A DNA stretch of 64,000 nucleotides from Subtercola frigoramans (GCF_016907385.1 NZ_JAFBBU010000001.1:1-64000); one strand, 5' to 3'. Shown: positions 39,438 to 49,673, counted from the first letter of the stretch. Notes: a model not told the origin generated them from the sequence alone. Numbers and translations are program-made.

Positions 39438-41740
39438 AGGGCGAACTCGGAGTGCAGCGGGCGGAGCGACCGTTCGGCGACTCCGGTGTAGACGCCCGTG
39501 AGCGCGTGTGCCATGGCGTCCACCGTGAAACTGCCGGAGATCAGCTGCTGGGCTTCGTTGATCCGGGCAGCGTCGGCTGCGCTCTCTGCGGTCGCCCCAG
39601 CGTCATCGAGCCGGGGTACCGACGGCCGGGCATCCGGATCGGGCACGTGCGCGAGAGCGAACGCCTCATGCATTCCGAGGCGGATGCCCGTGGCCGACTT
39701 GGTGTCGACGAGTACTCCGGTCACCCCCCGGTGCACATAGGTCGCCGGCCCGCCGCCATCGGGCGCCAGGACCACGAGCCCGGCGGCGAGGGCCTCGAGC
39801 AGGGCGATTCCGAATTCCTCTTTGAGGCTGCCGCAGACATAGACGCCGTGGGCTCCGATGAGGCCGGGACGGCCGAGCCGCACGGCCGCGAGCCACCGCG
39901 CGACGACGTCGTTGGGCTGGTGCCCGGCGAGTACGAGACCGTCGCGGGCCTCGGGGTGGGCGTCGAGCGTTGCCGCGATGCGGTCGAGCTGACCCTGTTC
40001 GTCTGTCGAGGGATGGGCCAGGTCACCGCCGACGATGACGAGATTGCTCTGTGCGCGAAGCTGCGGGTCACTCGCCCAGGCCTCGACGATGGTCGCCATG
40101 CCTTTGACGTGGTGCAGCCGGCCGACGCTCAGGGCGATCGGCAGCCCGTGACGGCGCGGGGGAAGGGCCGCGATGAGGTCGTCGAGCTGGGTGAACGCGG
40201 CCCCCGCCCCGGTGTTCCGGGCCTCAGAGAGGGCTGACTCGATGACCGAGACGTCGATGCCCTCTGGTACGACCGTGTAGCGCTCGGGATCGGCCTGGAT
40301 GTCGACTCCGAGAAGCTCGCTCAAGGCGACGGGAAGGTCAGGCCGGGGGAAGAGCACGATGTGAGCGGCCTGGAGGGACAGGCGCTGCACCAGTCGGGTT
40401 CTGAACCAGTAGTGCTCGTGCTCATCGACATCGCCGAAGGAGGCACGTGTCAGTGCCCCGGACATGTCGAGGGCGTGGATGACGCCATGCGGATCGGGGG
40501 CAAGAGTGAAGACGACCGGGATGCCGAGACGTTCGGCGACGGTGGCCGCCGCCATACTCCCGACATCGGCCATACGCAGGTGCAGCACGTCGACCGGCCC
40601 GAGAGCCAGCAGGGCGCGACGGATGCCTCGCTCCGCTGCGATGCGGGTCGGCCAGGCGGTCGCCGACGATGTCGGCGGTGCGAGCAGCGGAATCGGAACC
40701 AAGAGGTGTTGGCCGGCGGGGTTCTGGTTGTCTGAGCTGGGGAGGAGGGCCGCGTTCTCGGCGGCGAGATCGTGACTGACTCCGGGAAGGGCCGCCAGGG
40801 CGGCGGCGGCGGATCCCCGCGACATGGTGATGACGCGGCCGATGGCTTCTTCTCTGGCGAGCGAATCTCCGAGTCTCACCAGAAGGGTCGCGATGCCTCC
40901 GTTGTCGCCGGCACCTGCCCGGGTGAGACCGCGATCGATGTCCGCGTGCAGGAACAGCTGGGCCACCGTGAGCCCCTGGCGCGGACGTCCTCCGAGGTCG
41001 GCGAGCCCGAACGACGGCCTTCGCCCTGTCATCCGGGGCCTGAGGGGCGGGTTCAGTGACAGTTCGATGTCGTAGGCAGCGAGGCGTGCGACGTCTCCGA
41101 GCTCACCCGATGTCTCGGCGAACTCCTGGACCACCCGCAGGGCCGCATTCTCGCTGTTTCGGTCTCCCAGCGCGGCCATGGCTGCGACACGGACCACCAG
41201 GTGCTCGGTGTCGTCTGCCGCAAGAAAAGCCAGCGCCCGGCCCGCCACGCGACCCGGGATGAGCCCCAGGGTCTCTGCAAGGCGGGCCCTGGCACCTGGC
41301 TCGGACTCAGAGGCGAGCGAACCCTCGATGGCGAGGGCGATGTGATCGGGGGTGGAGGTGGCCCATTGCTGGAGCGTGCGCTGCGAAAGCGCGCCGGTGA
41401 ACCCTCCGGAGATGATGCCCGCCACCAGCCTGGAGATGGCGTCGAGTCGCGGGAGCCTGCTCCAGAAGGCCCAGGCGGCGTGTTCACGAAGGAATGCATG
41501 TTCGCTCGAGAGCAGGTTCGACAGGGCTATCTCGGCTTCATCGTCGTAGATCCGCGCGAGGGCGTGCACTGCCGTGATCGCGGCGAGAGCATCGGAACCA
41601 TCGGAGATGATCTCGACCAGTGACGCGATCGAGGCGTCCCCGAACCGGTCGGCCGAGGCCGCGAACTCGTCGGCGTACCGCATCGCATCGAGCAGGAAGG
41701 GTGTCTCATGCAACTTCAACAGTGCCGAATCGATGGTCAT
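39434..41740 (-). CDS. HEAT-like repeat domain fused to GT4 glycosyltransferase
   Basis: A protein of about 768 residues with two parts. Residues about 1-245 form alpha-helical HEAT/armadillo-like repeats (for example ALAAITAVHALARIYDDEA and LVVRVAAMAALGDRNSE). A linker follows, and residues about 300-760 are a GT4 GT-B enzyme with ALSVGRLHHVKGMATIVEAW and the donor-site EEFGIALLEALAAGLVVLAP. The start may be ATG 41740 or GTG 41791. HEAT repeats usually bind proteins, so this may anchor the enzyme or recruit the GT1 partner encoded next to it (inference). Product unknown. Confidence 0.8.
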   Translation of the reverse strand: MTIDSALLKLHETPFLLDAMRYADEFAASADRFGDASIASLVEIISDGSDALAAITAVHALARIYDDEAEIALSNLLSSEHAFLREHAAWAFWSRLPRLDAISRLVAGIISGGFTGALSQRTLQQWATSTPDHIALAIEGSLASESEPGARARLAETLGLIPGRVAGRALAFLAADDTEHLVVRVAAMAALGDRNSENAALRVVQEFAETSGELGDVARLAAYDIELSLNPPLRPRMTGRRPSFGLADLGGRPRQGLTVAQLFLHADIDRGLTRAGAGDNGGIATLLVRLGDSLAREEAIGRVITMSRGSAAAALAALPGVSHDLAAENAALLPSSDNQNPAGQHLLVPIPLLAPPTSSATAWPTRIAAERGIRRALLALGPVDVLHLRMADVGSMAAATVAERLGIPVVFTLAPDPHGVIHALDMSGALTRASFGDVDEHEHYWFRTRLVQRLSLQAAHIVLFPRPDLPVALSELLGVDIQADPERYTVVPEGIDVSVIESALSEARNTGAGAAFTQLDDLIAALPPRRHGLPIALSVGRLHHVKGMATIVEAWASDPQLRAQSNLVIVGGDLAHPSTDEQGQLDRIAATLDAHPEARDGLVLAGHQPNDVVARWLAAVRLGRPGLIGAHGVYVCGSLKEEFGIALLEALAAGLVVLAPDGGGPATYVHRGVTGVLVDTKSATGIRLGMHEAFALAHVPDPDARPSVPRLDDAGATAESAADAARINEAQQLISGSFTVDAMAHALTGVYTGVAERSLRPLHSEFAL

Positions 41741-41891
41741 GGCTGGGGCGACTCTCAAATCTGATGGCTGGGCTCGGTGAAACACTCCCACGCTAGTGGG
41801 AGTCAGCTGTGCACAGGCTGGTCATTCGCAGGGCTTGACATTCCGGGCCACCAACAGGGCCTGCGTGCGGGCAATCAAATACACTGTCAGG

Positions 41892-42998
41892 ATGAGCGCC
41901 CCCGATGTTCCCGCGGTGAGACTGCGCCCTGAAATCGTCGCCCTCCCGGCATACCGCCAGGGAAAGACGGTCGAGGGTGGGTTCAAACTCTCTTCCAATG
42001 AGAATCCCTTCGACCCGCTTCCCGGGGTGCTGCAGGCCACGCAGGCGGCGACGGCCGTGATGCACCGGTACCCCAACGGGTTCGCTCCCGAGCTCTCGGC
42101 TCGACTGGCTGCGCGGCACGGTGTTCCCCTCGAGCAGGTCATCGTCGGGGCAGGTTCTGTGGCGGTGCTCGCCCAGCTTGTCACGGCTGCCGCAGGTGCT
42201 GGCGACGAGGTGGTGTACTCCTGGCGCTCGTTCGAGGCGTACCCGCTGCTGCCGGCGATGAGCGGTGCAACGAGTGTCAAGGTTCCCAACCGACCCGATC
42301 ACTCGCACGACCTGTCTGCCATGGCAGACGCCATCACCACGCGCACGAGGCTCGTGATCGTCTGTACGCCGAACAATCCGACGAGCACCATCGTCACCAA
42401 GGGCGAATTCGCGGCCTTCATGGCACGGGTGCCTTCCGACCTCCTCGTAGTGCTCGACGAGGCCTACGCCGAGTTCGTCACCGATCCAGAAGCCGTCAAC
42501 GGCATGGACCTGCTGGGCATCTACCCGAACCTCCTCGTGCTTCGCACATTCTCGAAGGCATACGGGCTCGCGGGCCTCCGCATCGGATACGGAATCGGCC
42601 CCACAGCGGTGATCGACGCGGCCCGGAGTGCGAGCATCCCCCTGGCCGTGACCCACCATGCCCAGGTTGCAGCGATCGCCTCGCTCGACCACGAAACAGA
42701 ACTCCTGGAGCGCGTCGCGCACATCTCCGCCCTGCGAAGCACGATCTGGCAGGGGCTCATTGCCCAGGGCTGGCAGGTGCCAGAACCCCAGGGCAACTTC
42801 GTCTGGCTGGACACGGGCGACTACACGGCCGAGGCCGCCGAAATCCTGACCAGCAATGGAATCATGGCGAGGCCATTCCACCCGGAGGGAATCCGGATCT
42901 CGATCGGTGAGTCCGAGTCTGTAGGTAAACTCCTTTCTTCAACCGAAGAGATTGTTCAGAACCTCTCAAAGCGGCGCGCAGCGGAGCCGATACGTTAG
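41892..42998 (+). CDS. Histidinol-phosphate aminotransferase-like enzyme
   Basis: A 368-residue fold-type I PLP aminotransferase of the HisC/Pat group. Start [41 protein letters not shown] and the lysine in [17 protein letters not shown] are visible. It may act on aromatic or branched-chain amino acids rather than histidinol phosphate: no his genes are near, and a 2-oxoacid dehydrogenase follows 35 bases after its stop. ATG 41892. Confidence 0.85.
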   Translation: MSAPDVPAVRLRPEIVALPAYRQGKTVEGGFKLSSNENPFDPLPGVLQATQAATAVMHRYPNGFAPELSARLAARHGVPLEQVIVGAGSVAVLAQLVTAAAGAGDEVVYSWRSFEAYPLLPAMSGATSVKVPNRPDHSHDLSAMADAITTRTRLVIVCTPNNPTSTIVTKGEFAAFMARVPSDLLVVLDEAYAEFVTDPEAVNGMDLLGIYPNLLVLRTFSKAYGLAGLRIGYGIGPTAVIDAARSASIPLAVTHHAQVAAIASLDHETELLERVAHISALRSTIWQGLIAQGWQVPEPQGNFVWLDTGDYTAEAAEILTSNGIMARPFHPEGIRISIGESESVGKLLSSTEEIVQNLSKRRAAEPIR

Positions 42999-43033
42999 AG
43001 GCCGGCCCACACACAGAAGTACGAGGTAACCAG

Positions 43034-44155
43034 GTGGCAGAAGATTCGCCGACGGTGCAGTTTCTTACGATCGACGGTGAATTCGCCCCGAGCGCTGCGG
43101 CCGAACCGTACCTTCCGTACCTGGAATCGCTGGGCGAGGACGACTATCGCCAGTTCTATCGGGACATGGCGATCACCCGCCGGTTCGACGAGGAGTGCAC
43201 CAACCTGCAGCGCCAGGGGCAGATGGGCCTCTGGCCCCCGAGTCACGGCCAGGAGGCCGCACAAGTGGGTTCTGCCCGCGCCTCGCGCCCCCAGGACGTT
43301 CTCTTCCCTAGCTATCGCGAACACGGGGTCGCCCTGGTCCGGGGTATCGACATCGTCGACATCGTGAAGGTGATGCGTGGGGTGAGCCTGGGCGGCTGGG
43401 ACCCCAACGACCCCGCCAACGGCAACTTTCGCAACTACACCCTCGTGATCGGCTCGCAGACTCTGCACGCCACAGGCTACGCAATGGGCGTGGCCTTCGA
43501 CGGCCTGGTCGGCACCGGCGACACCTCTGTCGACACCGCGGTGATGACCTATTTCGGCGATGGTTCGACGAGCCAGGGAGATGTCAGTGAGGCATTCGTC
43601 TTCGCCGCCAGCAACCAGACGCCACAGGTCTTCTTCCTGCAGAACAACCAGTGGGCCATCTCGGTGCCGGTCTCCACGCAGTCACGGATTCCGCTCTATC
43701 TGCGCTCGAGGGGATTCGGTGTACCCAGCGTGCAGATCGACGGAAACGACGTACTCGCGAGCTTCGCAGCGACGCGCAAGCACCTCGACGACGCCCGCTC
43801 CGGCCTCGGCCCCTCGCTCATCGAGGCGGTCACCTATCGCATCGGCGCGCACACGACCAGCGACGACCCCACCCGGTACCAGACGCCAGAGCAACTGGCG
43901 TACTGGGTCGCGAGGGATCCGATCATCCGGTTCGCCTCGTACCTGCGTTCACGCGGCGCCGACGACGCGTTCTTCTCCGAGGTCGGTGCAGAGGCCGACG
44001 ATTTTGCGGCAGACCTCAGGCACCGCACCCTCGAGCTCGGCCCGCCCTCGCTCGCGAGCATCTTCGACACGGTGTACTCCGAACCGCACCCGGTGCCGGC
44101 GGAGCAGAAGGCCTGGCTCGAAGCCTACGAATCCTCGCTGAACGAAGGTGCCTGA
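43034..44155 (+). CDS. 2-oxoacid dehydrogenase E1 alpha (pyruvate/branched-chain)
   Basis: E1 alpha subunit, 373 residues, thiamin-diphosphate dependent. The ThDP motif GDGSTSQGDVSEAFVFAA ending in QNN is clear; the phosphorylation-loop region YRIGAHTTSDDPTRYQT is the branched-chain-like form. It decarboxylates a 2-oxoacid and passes the acyl group to E2. GTG 43034. The TGA shares a base with the ATG of E1 beta. Confidence 0.92.
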   Translation: MAEDSPTVQFLTIDGEFAPSAAAEPYLPYLESLGEDDYRQFYRDMAITRRFDEECTNLQRQGQMGLWPPSHGQEAAQVGSARASRPQDVLFPSYREHGVALVRGIDIVDIVKVMRGVSLGGWDPNDPANGNFRNYTLVIGSQTLHATGYAMGVAFDGLVGTGDTSVDTAVMTYFGDGSTSQGDVSEAFVFAASNQTPQVFFLQNNQWAISVPVSTQSRIPLYLRSRGFGVPSVQIDGNDVLASFAATRKHLDDARSGLGPSLIEAVTYRIGAHTTSDDPTRYQTPEQLAYWVARDPIIRFASYLRSRGADDAFFSEVGAEADDFAADLRHRTLELGPPSLASIFDTVYSEPHPVPAEQKAWLEAYESSLNEGA

Positions 44156-45141
44156 TGCCCGCAACACTCGAAGAGATGCCCATGGCGAAGGCCCTGAACG
44201 CCGGCCTGCGTGCGGCCCTGGCTGCGGATGATCGTGTGCTTCTCATGGGCGAGGACATCGGTACTCTCGGCGGGGTGTTCCGCGTCACTGAGGGCTTGCA
44301 GGCCGAATTCGGCGCCAAACGTGTGCTCGACACGCCCCTCGCAGAATCAGGGATCATCGGCACGGCGGTCGGACTCGCAATGCGCGGGTATCGGCCTGTC
44401 TGCGAGATCCAGTTCGACGGGTTCATCTTCCCCGGGTTCGACCAGATCACGACGCAGTTGGCAAAGATGACGAACCGCACCAGCGGCTCAGTGGCGATGC
44501 CGGTCGTCATCCGTGTGCCCTACGGCGGGCACATCGGTGCCGTGGAACATCACCAGGAGAGCCCGGAAGCCTACTTCGCTCACACGGCCGGGCTCCGGGT
44601 CGTCAGCCCGAGTACTCCGAACGATGCGTACTGGATGATCCAGGAGGCGATCGCCTCGAACGACCCCGTGCTCTTCTTCGAACCGAAGAGCAGATACTGG
44701 CCCAAGGGCCCCGTCGACTTCACCTCCAGCGCTGCGAAGCTCCACGCCAGCCGTGTCGTTCGTGTCGGCACCGACGTGACGGTCGTCGGGCACGGAGCCA
44801 TGGTCTCCGTGCTGCTCCAGGCGGCACAGGTGGCGGGAGACGAGGGCATCAGCGTCGAGGTCATCGACCTCCGGTCGCTCAGCCCGATCGACTACGCGCC
44901 GATTCTCGCTTCCGTCGAGAAGACCGGCCGGCTCGTCGTCTGCCAGGAGGCCCCCGGCAACGTGAGCGTCGGTTCGGAGATCGCAGCGACGGTCGCCGAG
45001 AGGGCGTTCTACTCGCTCGAAGCTCCCGTGCTGCGGGTTTCGGGGTTCGACACTCCGTACCCTTCATCGAAGGTCGAAGGGCTCTATCTGCCCGACGCCG
45101 ACAGGGTGCTCGAAGCGGTCGATCGCGCACTGGCATTCTGA
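44155..45141 (+). CDS. 2-oxoacid dehydrogenase E1 beta
   Basis: E1 beta, 328 residues, the partner of E1 alpha in an alpha2beta2 tetramer. Motifs LLMGEDIGTLGGVFRVTEGL, DTPLAESGIIGTAVGLA and the C-terminal domain VEVIDLRSLSPID are standard. ATG 44155 (TGATG coupling); a longer frame inside the E1 alpha gene is a shadow. Confidence 0.94.
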   Translation: MPATLEEMPMAKALNAGLRAALAADDRVLLMGEDIGTLGGVFRVTEGLQAEFGAKRVLDTPLAESGIIGTAVGLAMRGYRPVCEIQFDGFIFPGFDQITTQLAKMTNRTSGSVAMPVVIRVPYGGHIGAVEHHQESPEAYFAHTAGLRVVSPSTPNDAYWMIQEAIASNDPVLFFEPKSRYWPKGPVDFTSSAAKLHASRVVRVGTDVTVVGHGAMVSVLLQAAQVAGDEGISVEVIDLRSLSPIDYAPILASVEKTGRLVVCQEAPGNVSVGSEIAATVAERAFYSLEAPVLRVSGFDTPYPSSKVEGLYLPDADRVLEAVDRALAF

Positions 45142-45181
45142 TGACGTCGTCAGATGACTGCAAGAATCACAAGGAGCTGAC

Positions 45182-46675
45182 ATGAGTGAATCCCTGTTTC
45201 ATCTGCCCGACGTCGGTGAGGGCCTGACCGAGGCCGAAATCGTGTCGTGGCGCGTGAAACCGGGCGACACCATCGAGATCAACCAGGTGATCGTCGAGAT
45301 CGAGACGGCGAAGTCGCTCGTAGAGCTGCCGTCACCGTACGAGGGTGTCGTGCGTGAACTGCTGGTGCTCGAGGGCACCACCGTCGAGGTTGGCGCGCCG
45401 ATCATCCGTGTCTTCGGCACTGATGCTGGGTCGGTGGGGCCAGCAGCAGGTGCTCCGGAAGTTTCGGCCACTGTGGCACCGGTCCCAGCGTCGGCCGTCG
45501 ATGCCGATGTTGCACAATCAGTCTCAGACGCCGCATCGACGGTGTCGAACGACGAGGCGCCAGGTGCTGTGCTGGTGGGGTACGGCACGAAAGGTCACGT
45601 TTCGAGCAGGCGCCGGCCGCGCGGGGTGAGTGGTGCGGGCAATGCTGTGGGAGGTGGTGCCCCTGTCGGCGGGAGTCCGGCATCGACCGGGCCCCGGCCA
45701 CCTGCGACGGCCGGGGCCGCTTCGCCCGCGCCCTCCGCAGCCGCGGCTTCAGCGACGGCGGCCACCCCGGTCGCGACGAGGCCGGTCGGTCACTCCTCGC
45801 CCGCAATCACCGGGCTGCCGGTCATTGCGAAGCCGCCGATCCGCAAGCTGGCCAAGGATCTCGATGTCATCCTGACCGAGGTGACGCCGACGGGCCCGAT
45901 CGGCGACATCACGCGCGACGACGTGATTCGCCACGCCTCGCAGGCGAAGGTGTTCCACAACATCGAGACTCCACAGTGGGCAGACGAACGCGAGGAGCGT
46001 ATTCCCGTCAAGGGAGTGCGCAAGCACATTGCGAAGTCCATGGTGGCGAGCGCGTTCACCGCGCCGCACGTCAGCCTGTTCGTCGACGTCGATGCGACGC
46101 GCACCATGGAGTTCGTGAAGCGGTTGAAGACGTCGGCCGACTTCGCCGGAGTCAAGGTCTCGCCGCTGCTCATCATCGCCAAGGCGATCATCTGGGCTGT
46201 GCGTCGCAACCCGATGGTGAATTCGGCGTGGACCGACAAAGAGATCATCGTTCGCAACTACGTGAACCTGGGGGTCGCCGCGGCCACGCCACGCGGACTG
46301 CTGGTACCGAATGTCAAAGAGGCCCAGTCGATGACGCTGCTCCAGCTCGCTGGTGCGCTCGAGAGTCTCACACTAACGGCACGCGAGGGGCGGACCAGCC
46401 CTGCCGACATGGCTGACGGCACCATCACCATCACGAACATCGGTGTGTTCGGTATGGACACCGGCACGCCGATCCTGAACCCCGGGGAGGTGGCGATCAT
46501 CGCCCTCGGAACCATCAAGCAGCGGCCGTGGGTCGTCGACGGCGAAGTGCGCCCCCGGTTCGTGACGACCCTCGGGGCGAGTTTCGACCACCGAGTGGTC
46601 GACGGAGACGTGGCGAGCAGGTTCCTGGCCGATGTGGCAGCGATCGTGGAGGAGCCGGCGCTCCTGCTCGACTGA
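45182..46675 (+). CDS. 2-oxoacid dehydrogenase E2 (dihydrolipoamide acyltransferase)
   Basis: E2 core, 497 residues. One lipoyl domain (about 1-80), lipoylated lysine in [11 protein letters not shown]; an Ala/Pro/Gly-rich linker; a peripheral subunit-binding domain (about 215-255, [18 protein letters not shown]); and the catalytic domain with DHRVVDGD near residue 475. No E3 (dihydrolipoamide dehydrogenase) gene follows, so E3 must come from elsewhere. With the neighbouring aminotransferase this looks like a branched-chain or similar oxoacid complex; pyruvate cannot be excluded. Confidence 0.93.
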   Translation: MSESLFHLPDVGEGLTEAEIVSWRVKPGDTIEINQVIVEIETAKSLVELPSPYEGVVRELLVLEGTTVEVGAPIIRVFGTDAGSVGPAAGAPEVSATVAPVPASAVDADVAQSVSDAASTVSNDEAPGAVLVGYGTKGHVSSRRRPRGVSGAGNAVGGGAPVGGSPASTGPRPPATAGAASPAPSAAAASATAATPVATRPVGHSSPAITGLPVIAKPPIRKLAKDLDVILTEVTPTGPIGDITRDDVIRHASQAKVFHNIETPQWADEREERIPVKGVRKHIAKSMVASAFTAPHVSLFVDVDATRTMEFVKRLKTSADFAGVKVSPLLIIAKAIIWAVRRNPMVNSAWTDKEIIVRNYVNLGVAAATPRGLLVPNVKEAQSMTLLQLAGALESLTLTAREGRTSPADMADGTITITNIGVFGMDTGTPILNPGEVAIIALGTIKQRPWVVDGEVRPRFVTTLGASFDHRVVDGDVASRFLADVAAIVEEPALLLD

Positions 46676-46756
46676 GGTGGAGCTGAGAGTGACGGGTTGA
46701 CCGATCCGTTGGCTGGCACTCGTGTGCAGTGGTGCACCGCGATCGGCTTGTTGCTT

Positions 46757-46786
46757 TTGACAATCATTATCAATAAGCCGTACGAT
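46757..46786 (+). promoter_or_regulatory. Candidate znuA promoter overlapped by Zur-box-like palindrome
   Basis: TTGACA (46757-46762), 18 bases, TACGAT (46781-46786). The palindrome TGACAATCATTATCA (46758-46772) covers the -35 and resembles Zur/Fur boxes of actinobacteria (TGAAAATGATTTTCA type). A Zur-type regulator is encoded about 3 kb downstream, so repression in zinc-replete cells is likely. Confidence 0.65.
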
Positions 46787-46840
46787 CGATGACGGATGCA
46801 CTGTTCGGTGCGTCCGCCTCTCTCCTTAGATTGCCTCATC

Positions 46841-47806
46841 ATGAGCCGCACCCGTTCTGATCCGCGCTCTTCGGCGCCCCTGCTGCGCCTGGTAGGGGTG
46901 CTCGCTGCAGCTGCATCGGTCGCTCTCCTCTCCGGGTGCGCCAGCAGTGCGGCAGCGCCCACTGGCTCCGGCGCGGTGGCGGGCGGCAGTTCGACGATCT
47001 CCATCGTCGCGTCGACAGATGTCTACGGTGACATCGCCGCCCAGATCGGCGGCGCTGCCGTCACGGTGACGTCGATCATCACCGACCCGTCGAAAGACCC
47101 GCACGAGTTCACCGCCGACGCGCAGAACCAGCTCGCGGTCTCCAAGGCCGACATCGTCGTCGAGAACGGCGGTGGCTACGACGACTTTCTCGATGCCATG
47201 GTGGCCAGCGCCAGGAATCCCGACGTGGTGGTGCTGAACGCGGCGGCCATCTCGGGCAAAGACCAACAGCCCGCGAACGGGTCGTTCAACGAGCACCTCT
47301 GGTACGACATTCCGACCATCTCGAAGCTCGCCGATGAGCTGGTCGTCCGGATGACCGCCCTTGCGCCGGCCGATTCCGCCACGTTCTCGGCGAACGCCAC
47401 GGAGTTCAGCCAGAAGCTCGCCGCCCTCGAAGCAACGGAGGTGCAGCTGAAGGGCAGCTATGCCGGCACCCTTGTCGCCATCACTGAGCCGGTGCCGTTG
47501 TACATGCTCGACGCGATCGGCCTGGTGAATGTCACGCCAGAGAAGTTCAGCGCGGCAGTCGAGGGTGGCACGGATGCTGCACCCGACGTCGTCGCCGAAA
47601 CCGAGGCTCTCTTCACGACGGGCGGCGTGAAGTTGTTCGTCTACAACTCGCAGACCGTCGGCCCGCAGACCGATGCGGTGCGGGCATCTGCCATCGCAGC
47701 CGGGGCATCGACGGTGCCCGTCACCGAAACGCTGCCAGTCGGCTCGACGTACGCCGGGTGGATGGCCGATACCCTTGCTGCCCTCTCAACGGCGCTTGCC
47801 AGGTAG
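46841..47806 (+). CDS. znuA: Metal (zinc) ABC transporter substrate-binding lipoprotein
   Basis: A cluster A-I (ZnuA/TroA-type) binding protein, 321 residues. It has a lipoprotein signal peptide with lipobox LLSGC, then VASTDVYGDIAAQIGG and ITDPSKDPHEFTADAQNQ, where the His is a metal ligand; NEHLWYDIPTI supplies the second His. No His-rich loop. Zn is inferred from the Zur-like box and zur gene; Mn is the alternative. ATG 46841 gives a normal signal peptide; ATG 46796 is also possible. Confidence 0.85.
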   Translation: MSRTRSDPRSSAPLLRLVGVLAAAASVALLSGCASSAAAPTGSGAVAGGSSTISIVASTDVYGDIAAQIGGAAVTVTSIITDPSKDPHEFTADAQNQLAVSKADIVVENGGGYDDFLDAMVASARNPDVVVLNAAAISGKDQQPANGSFNEHLWYDIPTISKLADELVVRMTALAPADSATFSANATEFSQKLAALEATEVQLKGSYAGTLVAITEPVPLYMLDAIGLVNVTPEKFSAAVEGGTDAAPDVVAETEALFTTGGVKLFVYNSQTVGPQTDAVRASAIAAGASTVPVTETLPVGSTYAGWMADTLAALSTALAR

Positions 47807-47816
47807 GGGGTCGTCG

Positions 47817-48794
47817 ATGCCGTTGGAGGGTGGGGAAGGGATGCGCGACTGGTCAGCCGGGCATCCGGTAGTACTGAGCCTGCACAATGCCGGGCTGACT
47901 TTCGGGGGTCGCACACTGTGGAGCGGTCTCGACCTCGACGTGAGGGCCGGGGAGTTCATCGCGGTGATCGGTTCGAACGGTTCCGGTAAGACGAGCCTGC
48001 TCAAGGTCATTCTCGGCCAACAGCGCCTCAGCGAGGGTGAAGCATCGTTCCTGGGTGAACCGATTCGTCGCGGCGACCGTCAGATCGGCTATGTGCCGCA
48101 GCAGCGACTGGCCGATGACGGCACGCCGCTCCGGGCGAGGGACCTGGTTGCCCTGGGTCTCACTGGGCATCGCTACGGTCTGCCGCTGCCCTCGCGGCGG
48201 CGCCGTGAGGCCGTCGACGCGATTCTGGCGTCGGTCGGTGCTTCTTCGTATGCGAACGTGCCGGTATCCACCCTGTCGGGCGGCGAGCAGCAACGCCTGA
48301 GGATCGGCCAGTCGCTGGCGGGCGACCCGCGCCTGTTGCTCTGCGATGAGCCACTTCTCTCGCTCGACCTGAAGTACCAGCGAGCGGTGAGTGAGCTCAT
48401 CGACACGCAGCGCCGGGAGCGGAACCTCGGTGTTCTCTTCGTGACGCACGACATCAATCCCGTGCTCGACATGGTCGACCGCGTTCTGTACCTGGCCGGG
48501 GGTGCCTTCCGGATCGGGACCCCCGACGAGGTGCTGCGCTCGTCGGTGCTCTCGGAGCTCTACGGATCGCCCGTGGACGTGTTCCGCTCGCACGGCCGGG
48601 TCGTTGTGGTGGGCACACCCGACGGAGCGCACAGCCACGACGGCGGAGACCTGTCCCACCACAGCAACGAGCACGCCCGAGGCGCCAGCCACGCCCGGGG
48701 CACCGACCAGACCCAGTCGGGACAGTACCCGGCTGTCGGCGGAGCGGGCGACTCTTCCGCACAAGGCGAGAGCCCGTTCGGAGTGCGATCATGA
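47817..48794 (+). CDS. znuC: Metal (zinc) ABC transporter ATP-binding protein with His-rich tail
   Basis: An ABC ATPase, 325 residues, energising metal uptake. Walker A is IGSNGSGKTSL, signature LSGGEQQRL, Walker B LLLCDEPLLSLD. The last about 65 residues are a hydrophilic His/Gly/Ser-rich tail (AHSHDGGDLSHHSNEHARG) not needed for the fold. ATG 47817 has GGTAGGGGG upstream. Overlaps the permease start by four bases. Confidence 0.88.
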   Translation: MPLEGGEGMRDWSAGHPVVLSLHNAGLTFGGRTLWSGLDLDVRAGEFIAVIGSNGSGKTSLLKVILGQQRLSEGEASFLGEPIRRGDRQIGYVPQQRLADDGTPLRARDLVALGLTGHRYGLPLPSRRRREAVDAILASVGASSYANVPVSTLSGGEQQRLRIGQSLAGDPRLLLCDEPLLSLDLKYQRAVSELIDTQRRERNLGVLFVTHDINPVLDMVDRVLYLAGGAFRIGTPDEVLRSSVLSELYGSPVDVFRSHGRVVVVGTPDGAHSHDGGDLSHHSNEHARGASHARGTDQTQSGQYPAVGGAGDSSAQGESPFGVRS

Positions 48795-49672
48795 ACGACT
48801 GGTGGTCTGCGATCTTCAACTTCAGCAACTACGGCGAGTTGCTGGTGCTCCTGCAGAATTCCCTGATCGCGGGTGCAGTGCTGGGGGTGGTCGGCGGGTT
48901 GATCGGGGTCTTCGTCATGTCACGGGACATGGCCTTCGCTGTGCACGGCATCAGCGAGCTCTCGTTCGCCGGGGCGTCTGCGGGGCTTCTCTTCGGGGTG
49001 GGCGTCGTCGAGGGTTCGATCGTCGGTTCGCTGGTGGCTGCGGCACTGATCGGCGTGCTCGGGGCGCGGGCGCGGGATCGCAATTCGATCATCGCCGTCT
49101 TGATGCCGTTCGGTCTTGGCCTCGGCATTCTGTGCCTGGCCCTGTACCCGGGGAGGTCTGCCAACAAGTTCGGCCTGCTCACCGGCCAGATCGTCGCGGT
49201 CGACGACCCGCGACTGAATTCGCTGGTCGCTATCTCCATCGTGGTTGTAGCCGGATTGATGGTGGTCTGGCGCCCGCTCACGTTCGCGAGTATCGATCCG
49301 GAGGTGGCCGCTGCCCGGGGAGTGCCCACGCGTTTTCTGTCCCTGTATTTCATGTTGCTCCTGGGTCTTGCGGTGGCTGTCTCGGTTCAGATCGTGGGTT
49401 CCTTGCTCGTTCTCTCCATTCTGGTGACACCGGCAGCTGCAGCGCTGAGGGTGTCGTCGTCGCCGATCGTTGTGCCGCTGCTGAGCACGGTCTTCGCGGT
49501 GTTCTCGCTGGTTGGCGGCATCATGCTTGCTCTGGGGGGTTCGCTGCCGATCAGCCCCTACGTGACGACGCTCTCCTTTCTCATCTATGTCGTGTGCAGG
49601 ATCGTCGCCGCGGTCAGGGCGCGACGAGGCAATACTGGGCGCTCCACCGATCTGGTGACAGCGCGAAGCTAA
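48791..49672 (+). CDS. znuB: Metal (zinc) ABC transporter permease
   Basis: An ABC-3 family permease, 293 residues with about eight transmembrane helices. GISELSFAGASAGLL and the VQIVGSLLVLSILVTPAAAA segment are characteristic. Coupled to the ATPase gene (ATGA). The last about 20 residues are basic. Confidence 0.9.
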   Translation: MNDWWSAIFNFSNYGELLVLLQNSLIAGAVLGVVGGLIGVFVMSRDMAFAVHGISELSFAGASAGLLFGVGVVEGSIVGSLVAAALIGVLGARARDRNSIIAVLMPFGLGLGILCLALYPGRSANKFGLLTGQIVAVDDPRLNSLVAISIVVVAGLMVVWRPLTFASIDPEVAAARGVPTRFLSLYFMLLLGLAVAVSVQIVGSLLVLSILVTPAAAALRVSSSPIVVPLLSTVFAVFSLVGGIMLALGGSLPISPYVTTLSFLIYVVCRIVAAVRARRGNTGRSTDLVTARS

Positions 49673-49673
49673 C

